Origin: Thalassospira lucentensis
Lineage (GTDB): Bacteria; Pseudomonadota; Alphaproteobacteria; Rhodospirillales; Thalassospiraceae
Reading direction: 5' to 3'
Assembly: GCF_011806425.1 (NCBI RefSeq)
Contig: NZ_JAATOV010000001.1
Span: 310,001 to 374,000 of the forward strand
Length of the DNA stretch: 64,000 nt
Part shown: piece after piece, positions 54,045-62,650 of the stretch
How the letters are laid out: each line of letters opens with the position of its first letter
Position numbering within the stretch: position 1 is the stretch's first letter
Translations under genes and position numbers: made by a program
The notes under the pieces: model-generated
What the model was told of the DNA's origin: nothing
What the model saw: the letters and a program-made list of their open reading frames with translations, nothing else
The model's database searches: none

Positions 54045-54422
54045 ATGGAAAACCACCTAATAATATCAGAACGGAAAATAACACTGAGTAAATATACTAT
54101 TCCATTCTGGATAGGAATCCATGCATTTGAAAAAAAAGAAAGACAAAATGTATCAATAAACATAGAACTTATTATTTCAAATGACATATCACCACAAGAT
54201 GACGACATAACATCAACAGTCGACTATGATTATTTAAGGTTAGGAATCAAGAAAATTAGCGACACGGAAGTGTTCAACCTACAAGAAACACTCTGCGAGA
54301 GAATTTTAGAGCTATGCCTTGAAAATGAAGGCGTCGAAAAAGCAACGGTAAAAACAAGCAAAATTGACGTTTACCCAGACTGTGATGCAGTGAGTTTCCA
54401 AGCATCAGCCAGAAAACCTTGA
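54045..54422 (+). CDS. Dihydroneopterin aldolase/epimerase-like protein (second copy)
   Basis: The 125-residue protein is a tunnelling-fold relative of FolB and FolX. The family residues are kept: E29 (HAFEKKE), Y61 (VDYDYL), E81 (NLQETLCER) and K106 (KTSKIDVY). It is markedly different in composition and sequence from the resident folB at 50.6 kb, so it is a xenologue and not a recent duplicate. With the adjacent pteridine reductase it could make dihydromonapterin-type or tetrahydropterin cofactors; which of aldolase or epimerase activity it has cannot be decided. Confidence 0.86.
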   Translation: MENHLIISERKITLSKYTIPFWIGIHAFEKKERQNVSINIELIISNDISPQDDDITSTVDYDYLRLGIKKISDTEVFNLQETLCERILELCLENEGVEKATVKTSKIDVYPDCDAVSFQASARKP

Positions 54423-54428
54423 ACCTCA

Positions 54429-55391
54429 TTATGCAGCGACAAGCTGGAAGATATACACAAAGTAGGCAATGACAAAGGCGACACCAGTGATGCGCGAAAT
54501 TTTACGAAACGCATAAGCCAGCAGCAACAGGGCGACCGTGACCGCCAGCATGATCCAGATATCGGATGTTAAAATCTGTGCGGGAACCGGGATCGGGGTA
54601 ATCATAGAGACACCACCGATAATCACCAAAAGGTTCAAAAGGTTTGAGCCAAACACATTGCCCAGCGCCACATCCGCATGCCCCCGGAAGGCTGCAACCA
54701 TTGAAGCCGCCAGTTCTGGCAAGGACGTGCCAAAGGCAACCAATGTTAAACCAATAACCGCCTCGGAGACGCCAAACTGACGGGCAACGGTCACGCCGCC
54801 CTCGACCAGCCATTCGGCCCCAAACATCAAACCAACGATCCCGACCAAAGTGGCGATGATTGGTTTCATCCAGCCGGTGGGAACGTCGCCGACTTCATCG
54901 ACTTCGTCGTGATGAAGTTCAGTGGCCTCGGTCGGCATTTTTTTATCATGGCGATAGGTTAAGACCCAAATGGCGGCCAATACACACAGCATCAGCGCGC
55001 CAGCCCAACGGTTGATTTCGCCAAACATGCACAGCCCGACAAACAAAACCGTGCCCAGCAACATGGCCCCGCCATCACGCACAACCGTCATCCGGCTTGC
55101 CGAGATAGGTTTTAAAACCGCAACCGCGCCCAAAATCAGCAATATATTGGCGATGTTGGATCCGACCACATTGCCCATCGCAATATCGGCGGTGTCTTTT
55201 AGTGCAGCGTTCAAGGACACCACAAATTCCGGCGCAGACGTCCCGGCGGCAACAATGGTCAATCCGACGATAACCTTGGACACGCCCATCAAAAGCGCAA
55301 GGCCAACAGCGCCCCGAACGATAAATTCGCCACCGGCTGTTAACAGGACAAGACCGGCGATAATTTGCAGATAAGGGATAAACTGTTCCAA
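54429..55391 (-). CDS. Calcium/sodium antiporter (YrbG type, CaCA family)
   Basis: The 320-residue membrane protein has two homologous halves with the alpha-repeat motifs: GLTIVAAGTSAPEFVVSLNAA and GNVVGSNIANILLILG in the first, and GLTLVAFGTSLPELAASMVAA and GNVFGSNLLNLLVIIG in the second. These carry the ion-binding E and N/S residues. A charged loop (HHDEVDEVGDVP) separates the halves. The TTG at 55391 is chosen because homology begins just after it and 320 residues is the usual YrbG size; a longer in-frame extension includes a hairpin region and is unlikely. It converges with the inserted block. Confidence 0.9.
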   Translation of the reverse strand: MEQFIPYLQIIAGLVLLTAGGEFIVRGAVGLALLMGVSKVIVGLTIVAAGTSAPEFVVSLNAALKDTADIAMGNVVGSNIANILLILGAVAVLKPISASRMTVVRDGGAMLLGTVLFVGLCMFGEINRWAGALMLCVLAAIWVLTYRHDKKMPTEATELHHDEVDEVGDVPTGWMKPIIATLVGIVGLMFGAEWLVEGGVTVARQFGVSEAVIGLTLVAFGTSLPELAASMVAAFRGHADVALGNVFGSNLLNLLVIIGGVSMITPIPVPAQILTSDIWIMLAVTVALLLLAYAFRKISRITGVAFVIAYFVYIFQLVAA

Positions 55392-55424
55392 GATAACTTT
55401 GCTCGTCGTGATTATATTGTTTTT

Positions 55425-55442
55425 AAAGCCCCCCGGGGCTTT
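55425..55442 (-). repeat. Hairpin before the antiporter gene
   Basis: AAAGCCCC (55425-55432) and GGGGCTTT (55435-55442) are separated by two bases, so it can form a long stem with a small loop only if some inner bases stay unpaired. It lies about 35 bases upstream of the chosen start, in the likely leader of the message. Confidence 0.5.
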
Positions 55443-55496
55443 GCCGGGCACGCGGAACATGGCATCGCACAAGATGAATGGCAAGTCATCAGAGAA

Positions 55497-55508
55497 TGAC
55501 AATTGTCA
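55497..55508. promoter_or_regulatory. TGACAATTGTCA palindrome
   Basis: A perfect 12-base palindrome in the divergent region between the calcium/sodium and CPA2 antiporter genes. It could be an operator for one or both; no regulator is assigned. Confidence 0.45.
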
Positions 55509-55629
55509 CAATCATTGGCCCAAACGCGGGTCTGGGACACATTTAAGCGCGACGGGGGCGGTTGGTTTCGCTATCTTGTACATCATATAGATTTCATATG
55601 TTTAACTGGGCTTTGGACCTCATCACACC

Positions 55630-57408
55630 ATGCATCACGGCGTTCTGTTTGAGCTTTTCCTGATTTTGACGGCGGCGGTGATCGCCGTACCGCTTGCACA
55701 TCGATTACGGGCCAATTCGATTATTGGTTTTCTAATCGGTGGTTTTTGCATCGGCCCGTTTGGGTTTGGCTTGATCAATGAACGTGAAGATATTGCAACT
55801 GTTGCCGAACTTGGCGTTGTGTTTTTGTTGTTCATGATCGGCCTTGAACTGTCCCGTGAACGGTTGCGGATCATTGGTGGCCGGTTTGCCGTGCTGGGCC
55901 TGTTTCAAATTATCGTTTCGATGGCGGTTCTGTTTGGCGGGTTGTTCGCACTTGGCTTTAACGTGCCAAGTGCCGTGGTGATTGCCGGGGCATTGGCGTT
56001 ATCCTCGACCGCGATCATTTTAAAGCAGCTGTCTGATGACAAGCAGCTTCATACCAAGTTTGGCCGTGCGGCGCTTGCCATCCTGCTTATTCAGGATGTG
56101 GCGGTTGGTCCGTTCCTGATTATGGTGCAGGCCGCAGGGGATGCAGGCACCGAAACCAGCCCGTGGGTCAGCATCATCAGCGGGATTGGCGCGGTTGGTT
56201 TGTTGTTGCTGATCGGGCGTTATTTGTTGCCCCGCCTGTTTCGCTATATCGCGCTTCTTAAGAACCCGGAACTGTTTGCGATTGGCACATTGTTCGTCGT
56301 GCTTGCAGCCAGTACCTTGACCGAGGTGGCCGGGCTTTCGATGGCGTTGGGGGCGTTTATTGCCGGTGTCATGTTGGCCGAAACCGAATTCCGCCATCAG
56401 ATCGAAGCCGATATCACGCCATTTCGCGGTGTTTTCCTGTCGCTGTTTTTCATGTCGGTCGGCATGTCGGTCAATGCCGATATCGTCTTTGCCCAGTTCG
56501 GCACGATTATGATTTGGCTGATTGCGCTTTTGGGGACCAAAACCGCGGTATTGTTTGTTTTGGCCTTAATGGCGCAATTTGAAAAGGGATCAGCCATCCG
56601 TGTGGGCATGAGCCTGGCGGCGGGTGGTGAGTTTGCCTTTGTCATGTTGGCCTTGGCCGCGCAAAACGGGGCGATTGCGCCCGATATTGTCGCGGTGATC
56701 ATTCCGGTGGTTGCGCTTTCTATGGCACTCACACCAACATTAATGTCGCTTGGGCAACGGATTGAGGAAAAGCTTCATCCCAAAGAAGACGATCAGCTTG
56801 GCCCGATTTCATCCGAGGCCGAAGGCATGCAGCAGCATGTGTTGATCATTGGCTGTGGCCGTGTCGGCCGGGTTTTGGCGCGGTTGTTAAAAAGCCGCAA
56901 GATCCCCTATTTGGTTTTGGACACGGATGCCTTGCAGGTATCGCGCGGCCGGGCCGAAGGATTGCCGGTCTATTTCGCCGATGGATCACGCCCCGAAACA
57001 TTCCGTGCAGCCCACACCGACGAAGCGCGCATTGCCGTGGTTGCCATGGGCAACCCGCATGCCACCGAAAAGACCGTGGCCCTGTTGCGCCATCATTATC
57101 CGCATTTGAAAATCTTTGCCCGTGCGCAGGACATTACCCATATCGGGCCACTGTCGCGCAGCGGTGCTGATGCGGCGATCCCCGAGGTGTTGGAAACCGG
57201 GTTGCGGCTTTCGGATCATGTGTTGTCGGCATGTGATGTGCCCCAAGAAGACATTGATGCCGAAATCGCCAAATTCCGCCGTGCTGATATGTTGTTGATG
57301 AACGAATTGGCCCCACGCACCCAACGGCGTAAGCCAGAGGCAGAAACGGATACACCGCCAGACGCCGCGGGTGATGTGGCAACCGCGACAGACGGCAAGG
57401 CCAAATAA
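55630..57408 (+). CDS. CPA2-family potassium/proton antiporter with RCK domain
   Basis: The 592-residue protein has about 12 membrane helices (residues 1-385) with the Na+/H+-exchanger fold and the conserved GVVFLLFMIGLELS motif near residue 62. An RCK domain follows (about 400-520) with VLIIGCGRVGRVLA, a Rossmann motif that binds NAD(H) or another nucleotide, as in KefB/KefC/YbaL. Such antiporters control potassium or pH. No ancillary quinone oxidoreductase gene of the KefF/KefG type is adjacent. The tail of about 30 residues is charged. Confidence 0.92.
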   Translation: MHHGVLFELFLILTAAVIAVPLAHRLRANSIIGFLIGGFCIGPFGFGLINEREDIATVAELGVVFLLFMIGLELSRERLRIIGGRFAVLGLFQIIVSMAVLFGGLFALGFNVPSAVVIAGALALSSTAIILKQLSDDKQLHTKFGRAALAILLIQDVAVGPFLIMVQAAGDAGTETSPWVSIISGIGAVGLLLLIGRYLLPRLFRYIALLKNPELFAIGTLFVVLAASTLTEVAGLSMALGAFIAGVMLAETEFRHQIEADITPFRGVFLSLFFMSVGMSVNADIVFAQFGTIMIWLIALLGTKTAVLFVLALMAQFEKGSAIRVGMSLAAGGEFAFVMLALAAQNGAIAPDIVAVIIPVVALSMALTPTLMSLGQRIEEKLHPKEDDQLGPISSEAEGMQQHVLIIGCGRVGRVLARLLKSRKIPYLVLDTDALQVSRGRAEGLPVYFADGSRPETFRAAHTDEARIAVVAMGNPHATEKTVALLRHHYPHLKIFARAQDITHIGPLSRSGADAAIPEVLETGLRLSDHVLSACDVPQEDIDAEIAKFRRADMLLMNELAPRTQRRKPEAETDTPPDAAGDVATATDGKAK

Positions 57409-57459
57409 GCGTCCGTTGTAAGCATCTATTGGCAGCCAACAGCCCAAACCAACCAAAAC

Positions 57460-57493
57460 AAAACCCCCACGCAGAATGCAGTGGGGGTTTTGT
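57460..57493. terminator. Bidirectional terminator between the CPA2 gene and phoB
   Basis: AAAACCCCCAC (57460-57470) pairs with GTGGGGGTTTT (57481-57491) around GCAGAATGCA. A- and T-runs flank the stem, so it can end the antiporter message and the phoU-phoB message that converge on it. Confidence 0.88.
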
Positions 57494-57527
57494 CGTATGG
57501 CCTTAAAGCCAGCTGTTTCAAAGCGCC

Positions 57528-58226
57528 TTAAGCGGCGGCTTCTGAATCCAGGGCATAGCCGGCGGCACGGACAGTACGAATGATATCGCGTGTGCCTTTG
57601 ACGTCATTTAGCGCCTTACGCAGGCGGCGGATATGGACATCGACCGTGCGGGTTTCGACGTAAATATTGGGTCCCCACACCGCGTTCAAAAGCTGCTCAC
57701 GCGAGAAAACCCGGCCCGGATGCTCAAGGAAATAGCGCAACAGACGGAATTCCGTCGGGCCCAAATGGATGGCCTTGCCATTGCGACTGACACGGTGGGC
57801 GGCGAGATCCATTTCGATATCGGAATAGATCAACTGCCCTTGTGGTTGCGCCGGACCGGAGCGGCGCAAAAGCGCACGAATACGGGCCAGCAATTCGCCA
57901 ATCGCAAAGGGTTTGGTGACATAGTCATCGGCACCGGTATCAAGGCCGCGAATGCGATCGCCTTCTTCGCCGCGCGCGGTAACCATGATCACCGGCAAAT
58001 CGCGGCTTTCAGGTTTGCGGCGGATCTGACGGCAGACCTCAATCCCCGACATGACCGGCAGCATCCAGTCCAAAAGGACCAGATCCACATGGGTTTCCGC
58101 CATGATTTTCAACGCTTCGTCACCATCGCCGGCTTCGACAACCTGCATCCCCTCGCGTTCGAGGTTGTAGCGCAACATGGTTACGATTGCGGCTTCGTCC
58201 TCGACGATAAGAACCGTTGGGTCCAT
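57528..58226 (-). CDS. phoB: Phosphate regulon response regulator PhoB
   Basis: PhoB activates the phosphate-starvation regulon after phosphorylation by PhoR. The 232-residue protein has a receiver domain with D10, E11 and the phosphorylated D53 (LLDWMLP), K in VTKPFAIGELL, and a winged-helix DNA-binding domain with REQLLNAVWGPNIYVETRTVD (two short blocks) and VDVHIRRLRKAL. The ATG at 58226 follows GGAG by nine bases; the earlier GTG overlaps the phoU stop. No phoR gene lies in this window. It is the last gene of the pst cluster. Confidence 0.96.
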   Translation of the reverse strand: MDPTVLIVEDEAAIVTMLRYNLEREGMQVVEAGDGDEALKIMAETHVDLVLLDWMLPVMSGIEVCRQIRRKPESRDLPVIMVTARGEEGDRIRGLDTGADDYVTKPFAIGELLARIRALLRRSGPAQPQGQLIYSDIEMDLAAHRVSRNGKAIHLGPTEFRLLRYFLEHPGRVFSREQLLNAVWGPNIYVETRTVDVHIRRLRKALNDVKGTRDIIRTVRAAGYALDSEAAA

Positions 58227-58243
58227 CTTCCTATGCTCCAGTG

Positions 58244-58966
58244 TCACTCATTAGCTTCGACAACAGCAAAGTTTGCTGCGTCGTTTTTTGGCCGACCATC
58301 TGTCGGCAGGTCTTCGCCTTTGATCCGGTAATAGATCGTTTCGGCGATGTTGGTGGCGTGGTCGCCGATCCGTTCAATGTTTTTGGCAATAAACAGCATG
58401 TGCGTTGATGCGGTGATATTGCGCGGATCTTCCATCATGTAAGTCAGCAATTCGCGGAACAGCGAATTATACATGTCGTCGACTTCTTGATCGCGGGCCC
58501 AGACACGCTGGGCTTTTTCCGCATCGCCTTCGATATAGGCGTCCAGAACGTCTTTGATGATTTCCTGTGCCAGGCGGGCCATGTTCGGGATGACCTGTAC
58601 CGGGCGGATCGGCGGAATCTGGTTAAGAACCTGGGCGCGCTTGGCGATGTTTTTCGCAAGATCGCCAATCCGTTCCAGATCATTTGACAGTTTCAGGGTC
58701 GTGACGACCTGACGCAGGTCATCGGCCATCGGCTGACGCAGGGCCAGAAGACGGACAGCGAAATCCTGAACTTCTTGTTCAAGGGCATCGATACGGTGAT
58801 CGGACAAAATGACCTTTTCGGCCAATTCTGAATCCCGTTTGACGATTGAGCGGATCGCAGAGATCAGCTGGCTTTCCGCAAGGCCGCCCATCTGCGAGAT
58901 GATGTTGTTCAGACGGGTCAGTTCCTCGTCGAACGAACTCACAATATGTGTTTTTTCGTCGGGCAT
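58244..58966 (-). CDS. phoU: Phosphate transport regulator PhoU
   Basis: PhoU links the Pst transporter to PhoR and prevents signalling when phosphate is plentiful. The 240-residue protein is two three-helix bundles, and carries the metal-binding E/DxxxD motifs, seen in LERIGDLAKNIAKRA and IERIGDHATNIAE. AGGAG precedes the ATG. It lies between pstB and phoB, in the usual pstB-phoU-phoB order. Confidence 0.97.
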   Translation of the reverse strand: MPDEKTHIVSSFDEELTRLNNIISQMGGLAESQLISAIRSIVKRDSELAEKVILSDHRIDALEQEVQDFAVRLLALRQPMADDLRQVVTTLKLSNDLERIGDLAKNIAKRAQVLNQIPPIRPVQVIPNMARLAQEIIKDVLDAYIEGDAEKAQRVWARDQEVDDMYNSLFRELLTYMMEDPRNITASTHMLFIAKNIERIGDHATNIAETIYYRIKGEDLPTDGRPKNDAANFAVVEANE

Positions 58967-58987
58967 TGGTTCGTCTCCTGCGGGCGC

Positions 58988-59791
58988 TTAACCGAAGCGG
59001 CCGGTGATGTAACCCTTGGTGCGTTCGTCTTTTGGATTGGTGAAAATCTGATCGGTTTCACCAACCTCGACCAACTTGCCAAGGTGGAAGAAGGCCGTGC
59101 GTTGCGACACACGTGCAGCCTGCTGCATGGAGTGGGTCACAATCACGATGGTGTAGTTTGACCGCAATTCGTCGATCAGCTCTTCGACTTTCGCCGTTGC
59201 GATCGGATCAAGGGCCGAGCATGGTTCATCCATCAGGATGACTTCCGGGCTGACCGCGACCGCGCGTGCAATGCAAAGACGCTGCTGCTGCCCCCCCGAA
59301 AGACCGGTGGCTGGCGATTGAAGGCGGTCTTTGACTTCTTTAAGCAAGCCCGCACGTTCCAGCGAGGTCATCACGATCTGATCAAGCTCGTCGCGCGAAT
59401 TGACCAAGCCATGAATACGCGGGCCATAGGCCACGTTGTCATAGATGGTTTTCGGGAACGGGTTTGGCTTTTGGAACACCATGCCAATGCGCGCACGCAA
59501 CTGAACAACGTCGATGCGTTTGTCATAAATGTCGCGACCATCCAGGGTGACTTCGCCCTTGATCGTCACCCCATCAATCGTGTCGTTCATGCGGTTCATG
59601 CAGCGCAGGAAGGTGGATTTACCACAGCCTGACGGGCCGATAAGTGCGGTGACCTGACGTTCAACGATGTCAAGATTGACATCAAACAGCGCCTGATTGT
59701 CGCCATAGGAAAGATTAAGGTCACGGGCCGTCATTTTCGGGCTTGCGACCGACGGCTCAGCCGTCATTGCGCTCTGGGATACAGCAGCCAT
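58988..59791 (-). CDS. pstB: Phosphate ABC transporter ATP-binding protein
   Basis: PstB is the ATPase of the high-affinity phosphate importer PstSCAB. The 267-residue protein has Walker [10 protein letters not shown] (about 58-66), the Q-loop VFQKPNPF, the signature [14 protein letters not shown], Walker [16 protein letters not shown] and the H-loop [11 protein letters not shown]. The ATG at 59791 follows GGAAG by seven bases and lies one base after the pstA stop; a start six codons upstream would overlap pstA. Confidence 0.97.
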   Translation of the reverse strand: MAAVSQSAMTAEPSVASPKMTARDLNLSYGDNQALFDVNLDIVERQVTALIGPSGCGKSTFLRCMNRMNDTIDGVTIKGEVTLDGRDIYDKRIDVVQLRARIGMVFQKPNPFPKTIYDNVAYGPRIHGLVNSRDELDQIVMTSLERAGLLKEVKDRLQSPATGLSGGQQQRLCIARAVAVSPEVILMDEPCSALDPIATAKVEELIDELRSNYTIVIVTHSMQQAARVSQRTAFFHLGKLVEVGETDQIFTNPKDERTKGYITGRFG

Positions 59792-59792
59792 T

Positions 59793-61142
59793 TTACCACT
59801 TCCGTTCAAATTTTTTGCGCAGATACACGGCCAATCCGTTCATAAGAACCAGGAAGGCCAGCAAAACCATAATCGCCGCCGAGGTTTTCTCGACAAAGGC
59901 ACGCTCTGGGCTGTCAGCCCAAAGATAGATTTGCACCGGGAGAACCGTCGCCGGATCAAGCGCCCCACCCGGGATATCAACAATAAAGGCCACCATGCCG
60001 ATCATCAAAAGCGGTGCGGTTTCACCCAAGGCCTGCGCCATGCCAATGATCGTACCGGTCAAGATACCCGGCATCGCAAGCGGCAAGACGTGATGGGTCA
60101 CGGTTTGAACCGGCGACGCCCCAAGACCAAGTGCGGCCTGACGGATCGACGGCGGCACCGCCTTAATCGCTGCGCGGGATGCGATGATAATTGTTGGCAA
60201 GGTCATCAGGGCCAAGGTCAAACCACCAACAACCGGGGCTGAGCGCGGCAGATGCATGACATTGAGGTAGACCTCAAGCCCCAGCAAACCAAAGACAATT
60301 GACGGCACCGCAGCGAGGTTGTTGATATTGACCTCGACAATTTGGGTGAAGCGATTTTTCGGTGCGAATTCTTCGAGATAGACCGCGGCCAACACCCCGA
60401 TTGGGAAGGAAAGCGCCAAGGTCACCATCAAGGTATAAAGCGAACCAACAGCAGCGCCCCAGATACCGGCAAGTTCCGGTTCACGAGAATCACCATTGGT
60501 AAAGAAGCGGGTGTGGAATTGTTTTTCCACCGCACCGTCCGACTTCAGCGCGTCATACCAAGCAATTTCTTCGTCATTGAGACGGCGGTTGCCTTCTTCA
60601 ACGTCGGCACTGATGTAACCTTTGTTGAGCATGTCGAAATCATCGCCGGAAATCAGCCAAACTTTCCGCGTCTGCCCGATCAGGCCGGGATTTTCCATCA
60701 CACGTTCGCGCAGGTCATAAGACGCGCCGCCCGAAACGATGCTGTAAAGATCGCGTTTTTCCTGACGGCCTGTAACCTGCGGGAACCGTTCGCGTAGCGC
60801 CTGTTTGATTAGACCATCAAAGTTGGCCTTGCCAATCACGGCTGGATCGCCAGTACGGTCAGGATCAATCGCATCCTGATCAAAGGTGATTTCAAGCTGA
60901 ACATAGGTCTGGAAAAAGGCGGTATAGCCCTTTGAGCCAATCGAGCCGGCCAAGACAAACAGCGCCAGCAATGCAACACCGATTGCAGCAAGGCCATAAA
61001 ACTTAAAGCGACGTTCTGCGGCGTAACGTTTTTTGATGTTACGGGCAATTTTCGGGCTGTCCCAGTCAACCGGCTTGTGCAGATTGTCCGAGATCACCTT
61101 GGCCGCGGCTCTATCTTCCATCAGAGATGCCATATCAGTCAT
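59793..61142 (-). CDS. pstA: Phosphate ABC transporter permease PstA
   Basis: PstA is one of the two membrane subunits. The 449-residue protein is longer than the 290-residue E. coli form because of an N-terminal DUF3333-type region: a cytoplasmic part with [14 protein letters not shown], a helix (about 50-70) and a periplasmic segment of roughly 130 residues ([18 protein letters not shown]). The C-terminal half has the permease motif [20 protein letters not shown], the ABC contact [14 protein letters not shown] and GEAAPLL-like [10 protein letters not shown]. The ATG at 61142 overlaps the pstC stop (ATGACTGA). Confidence 0.96.
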   Translation of the reverse strand: MTDMASLMEDRAAAKVISDNLHKPVDWDSPKIARNIKKRYAAERRFKFYGLAAIGVALLALFVLAGSIGSKGYTAFFQTYVQLEITFDQDAIDPDRTGDPAVIGKANFDGLIKQALRERFPQVTGRQEKRDLYSIVSGGASYDLRERVMENPGLIGQTRKVWLISGDDFDMLNKGYISADVEEGNRRLNDEEIAWYDALKSDGAVEKQFHTRFFTNGDSREPELAGIWGAAVGSLYTLMVTLALSFPIGVLAAVYLEEFAPKNRFTQIVEVNINNLAAVPSIVFGLLGLEVYLNVMHLPRSAPVVGGLTLALMTLPTIIIASRAAIKAVPPSIRQAALGLGASPVQTVTHHVLPLAMPGILTGTIIGMAQALGETAPLLMIGMVAFIVDIPGGALDPATVLPVQIYLWADSPERAFVEKTSAAIMVLLAFLVLMNGLAVYLRKKFERKW

Positions 61143-62514
61143 ATTTCTCGCGATACTTCTGAACAACCTTAAGGGCAAAGACGTTTAAACCCAAGGTGAC
61201 AAGGAAAAGAACCAGCCCCAACGCAAAGGCCGAGAGTGTTTTTGCACTGTTAAATTCTTGGTCACCGACCAAAAGGGTTACGATCTGAACCGTCACAGTT
61301 GTCACCGCCTGAAGCGGGTTAACGGTCAAATTCGCTGCCAAACCAGCAGCCATCACCACAATCATGGTTTCGCCAATGGCGCGCGATACCGCCAGCAAAA
61401 CCGCGCCCACGATACCGGGCAAGGCCGCCGGAAAAATCACGTGACGGATTGTTTCCGATTTCGTAGCACCCAGCCCATAAGAGCCATCGCGCAAGGATTG
61501 CGGCACCTGGGACATCACATCATCAGACAGCGATGAAACGAATGGGATGATCATCACCCCCATCACAAGCCCCGCCGCCAGCGCACTTTCGGAACTGACA
61601 TCAAGACCGATGATCGCACCGTTATCACGCAGGAACGGGGCGACGGTCAGCGCGGCAAAGAAGCCATACACAACCGTCGGAACACCCGCCAAAATTTCAA
61701 GCGCGGGTTTCGCGACCGAGCGGAATTTCGATGACGCATATTCGCCCATATAAATTGCAGAAAACAGGCCGACGGGTACGGCAACCGCCATCGCAATCAG
61801 GGTAATCAGCAAGGTGCCGACAAAGAGCGGGATCGCGCCAAAGGCACCGTCAGAGGCCACCTGATCTGCGCGGATCGCGGTTTGCGGGCTCCATTCCAGA
61901 CCAAAGAGGAACTCAAGCGGGCTGATCTTGCTAAAGAAATGCAGGGCTTCGAACAGAAGCGAAAAGACAATGCCCACGGTCGATAGGATCGCAATCGCTG
62001 AGCAGGCAATCATGATCCAGCGTGAAATGCGTTCGACGTTATTGCGCGCGCGCATTTCCGGATCAATTTTGCGGTACGATAACATAATGCCGACCGATGC
62101 ACTGGCGAGCATCACCACAATCAAGGCCGCATTGGCAATGGTGTGCAAGCGGGCCAAACGGCGACCGGCATCGACCACTTCTGGTGATACGGTTAAGTGC
62201 TGTCCACCGCCCTCGGCGATCAAGGAAATGCTGTTGAGCGCAAGCGACAATTTACCGGGGTCACCGGTGATTTCGGCTGGCAGGTCCGCAATAATCATCG
62301 CTTCGATGATCGATCCCTGGAACATGTACCAGACAACCAGCAACAATAACGCAGGAAGGCCACACCATAACGCGACATACATCCCGTAATGCGTGGGCAA
62401 TGAATGAAGGTTACTGTACCGACCGCCCGAAAGGGCTATCGCCCGCTGACGCCCGAAATAAAAGGAGAGCACACAAAGTGCTGCAACCGCGAGCAACAGA
62501 AAAGACAGGGACAT
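61135..62514 (-). CDS. pstC: Phosphate ABC transporter permease PstC
   Basis: PstC is the second membrane subunit. The 459-residue protein has an extra N-terminal region of about 150 residues with two helices (about 1-20 and 46-66), as in the PstC_N family of alphaproteobacteria, then the six-helix permease core with LASDGAFGAIPLFVG-like VASDGAFGAIPLFVGT, the KPALEILAGVPTVVYGF motif and the ABC contact DGSYGLGATKSETIRHV. It starts 136 bases after pstS, with a strong hairpin between them, and overlaps pstA by eight bases. Confidence 0.96.
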   Translation of the reverse strand: MSLSFLLLAVAALCVLSFYFGRQRAIALSGGRYSNLHSLPTHYGMYVALWCGLPALLLLVVWYMFQGSIIEAMIIADLPAEITGDPGKLSLALNSISLIAEGGGQHLTVSPEVVDAGRRLARLHTIANAALIVVMLASASVGIMLSYRKIDPEMRARNNVERISRWIMIACSAIAILSTVGIVFSLLFEALHFFSKISPLEFLFGLEWSPQTAIRADQVASDGAFGAIPLFVGTLLITLIAMAVAVPVGLFSAIYMGEYASSKFRSVAKPALEILAGVPTVVYGFFAALTVAPFLRDNGAIIGLDVSSESALAAGLVMGVMIIPFVSSLSDDVMSQVPQSLRDGSYGLGATKSETIRHVIFPAALPGIVGAVLLAVSRAIGETMIVVMAAGLAANLTVNPLQAVTTVTVQIVTLLVGDQEFNSAKTLSAFALGLVLFLVTLGLNVFALKVVQKYREKYD

Positions 62515-62597
62515 TACGTTAGATCCGTTTGCCTGGTGAGCCTGCAGAAATCAAATGGTATGGGCAGGTAGAACAAAAACAATAAATTAATCAAGTC

Positions 62598-62639
62598 TGG
62601 AAACAAAGAAACCGGTGGCGACCCGTGCCGCCACCGGTT
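62598..62639 (-). terminator. Hairpin between pstS and pstC
   Basis: On the minus strand AACCGGTGGCG (62629-62639, reading downward) pairs with its inverted copy CGCCACCGGTT (62610-62620) around GCACGGGT, followed by TCTTTGTTT. Placed right after pstS it may act as a partial terminator, allowing more binding protein than transporter to be made, as seen in other pst operons. Confidence 0.8.
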
Positions 62640-62650
62640 GAAGTATCACG

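Larger units (their letters stand above)
51290..54425. other. AT-rich inserted block (small genomic islet)
   Basis: This 3.1 kb stretch is visibly AT-rich and uses codons such as AAA, ATA and AAT far more than its neighbours. The left edge coincides with truncation of the SDR gene, the right edge with the end of the antiporter gene (stop at 54429). It holds four plus-strand genes with gaps of 10, 9 and 18 bases, which look like one transcript. No mobility gene, tRNA or direct repeats at the edges were identified, so the mechanism of arrival is unknown; homologous replacement through the SDR/folB region is one possibility. Confidence 0.8.

Noticed and set aside
51290-54425. Classical integrative element or insertion sequence
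   Set aside because: No integrase, transposase, tRNA target or flanking repeats could be identified; it is reported as an AT-rich islet only.
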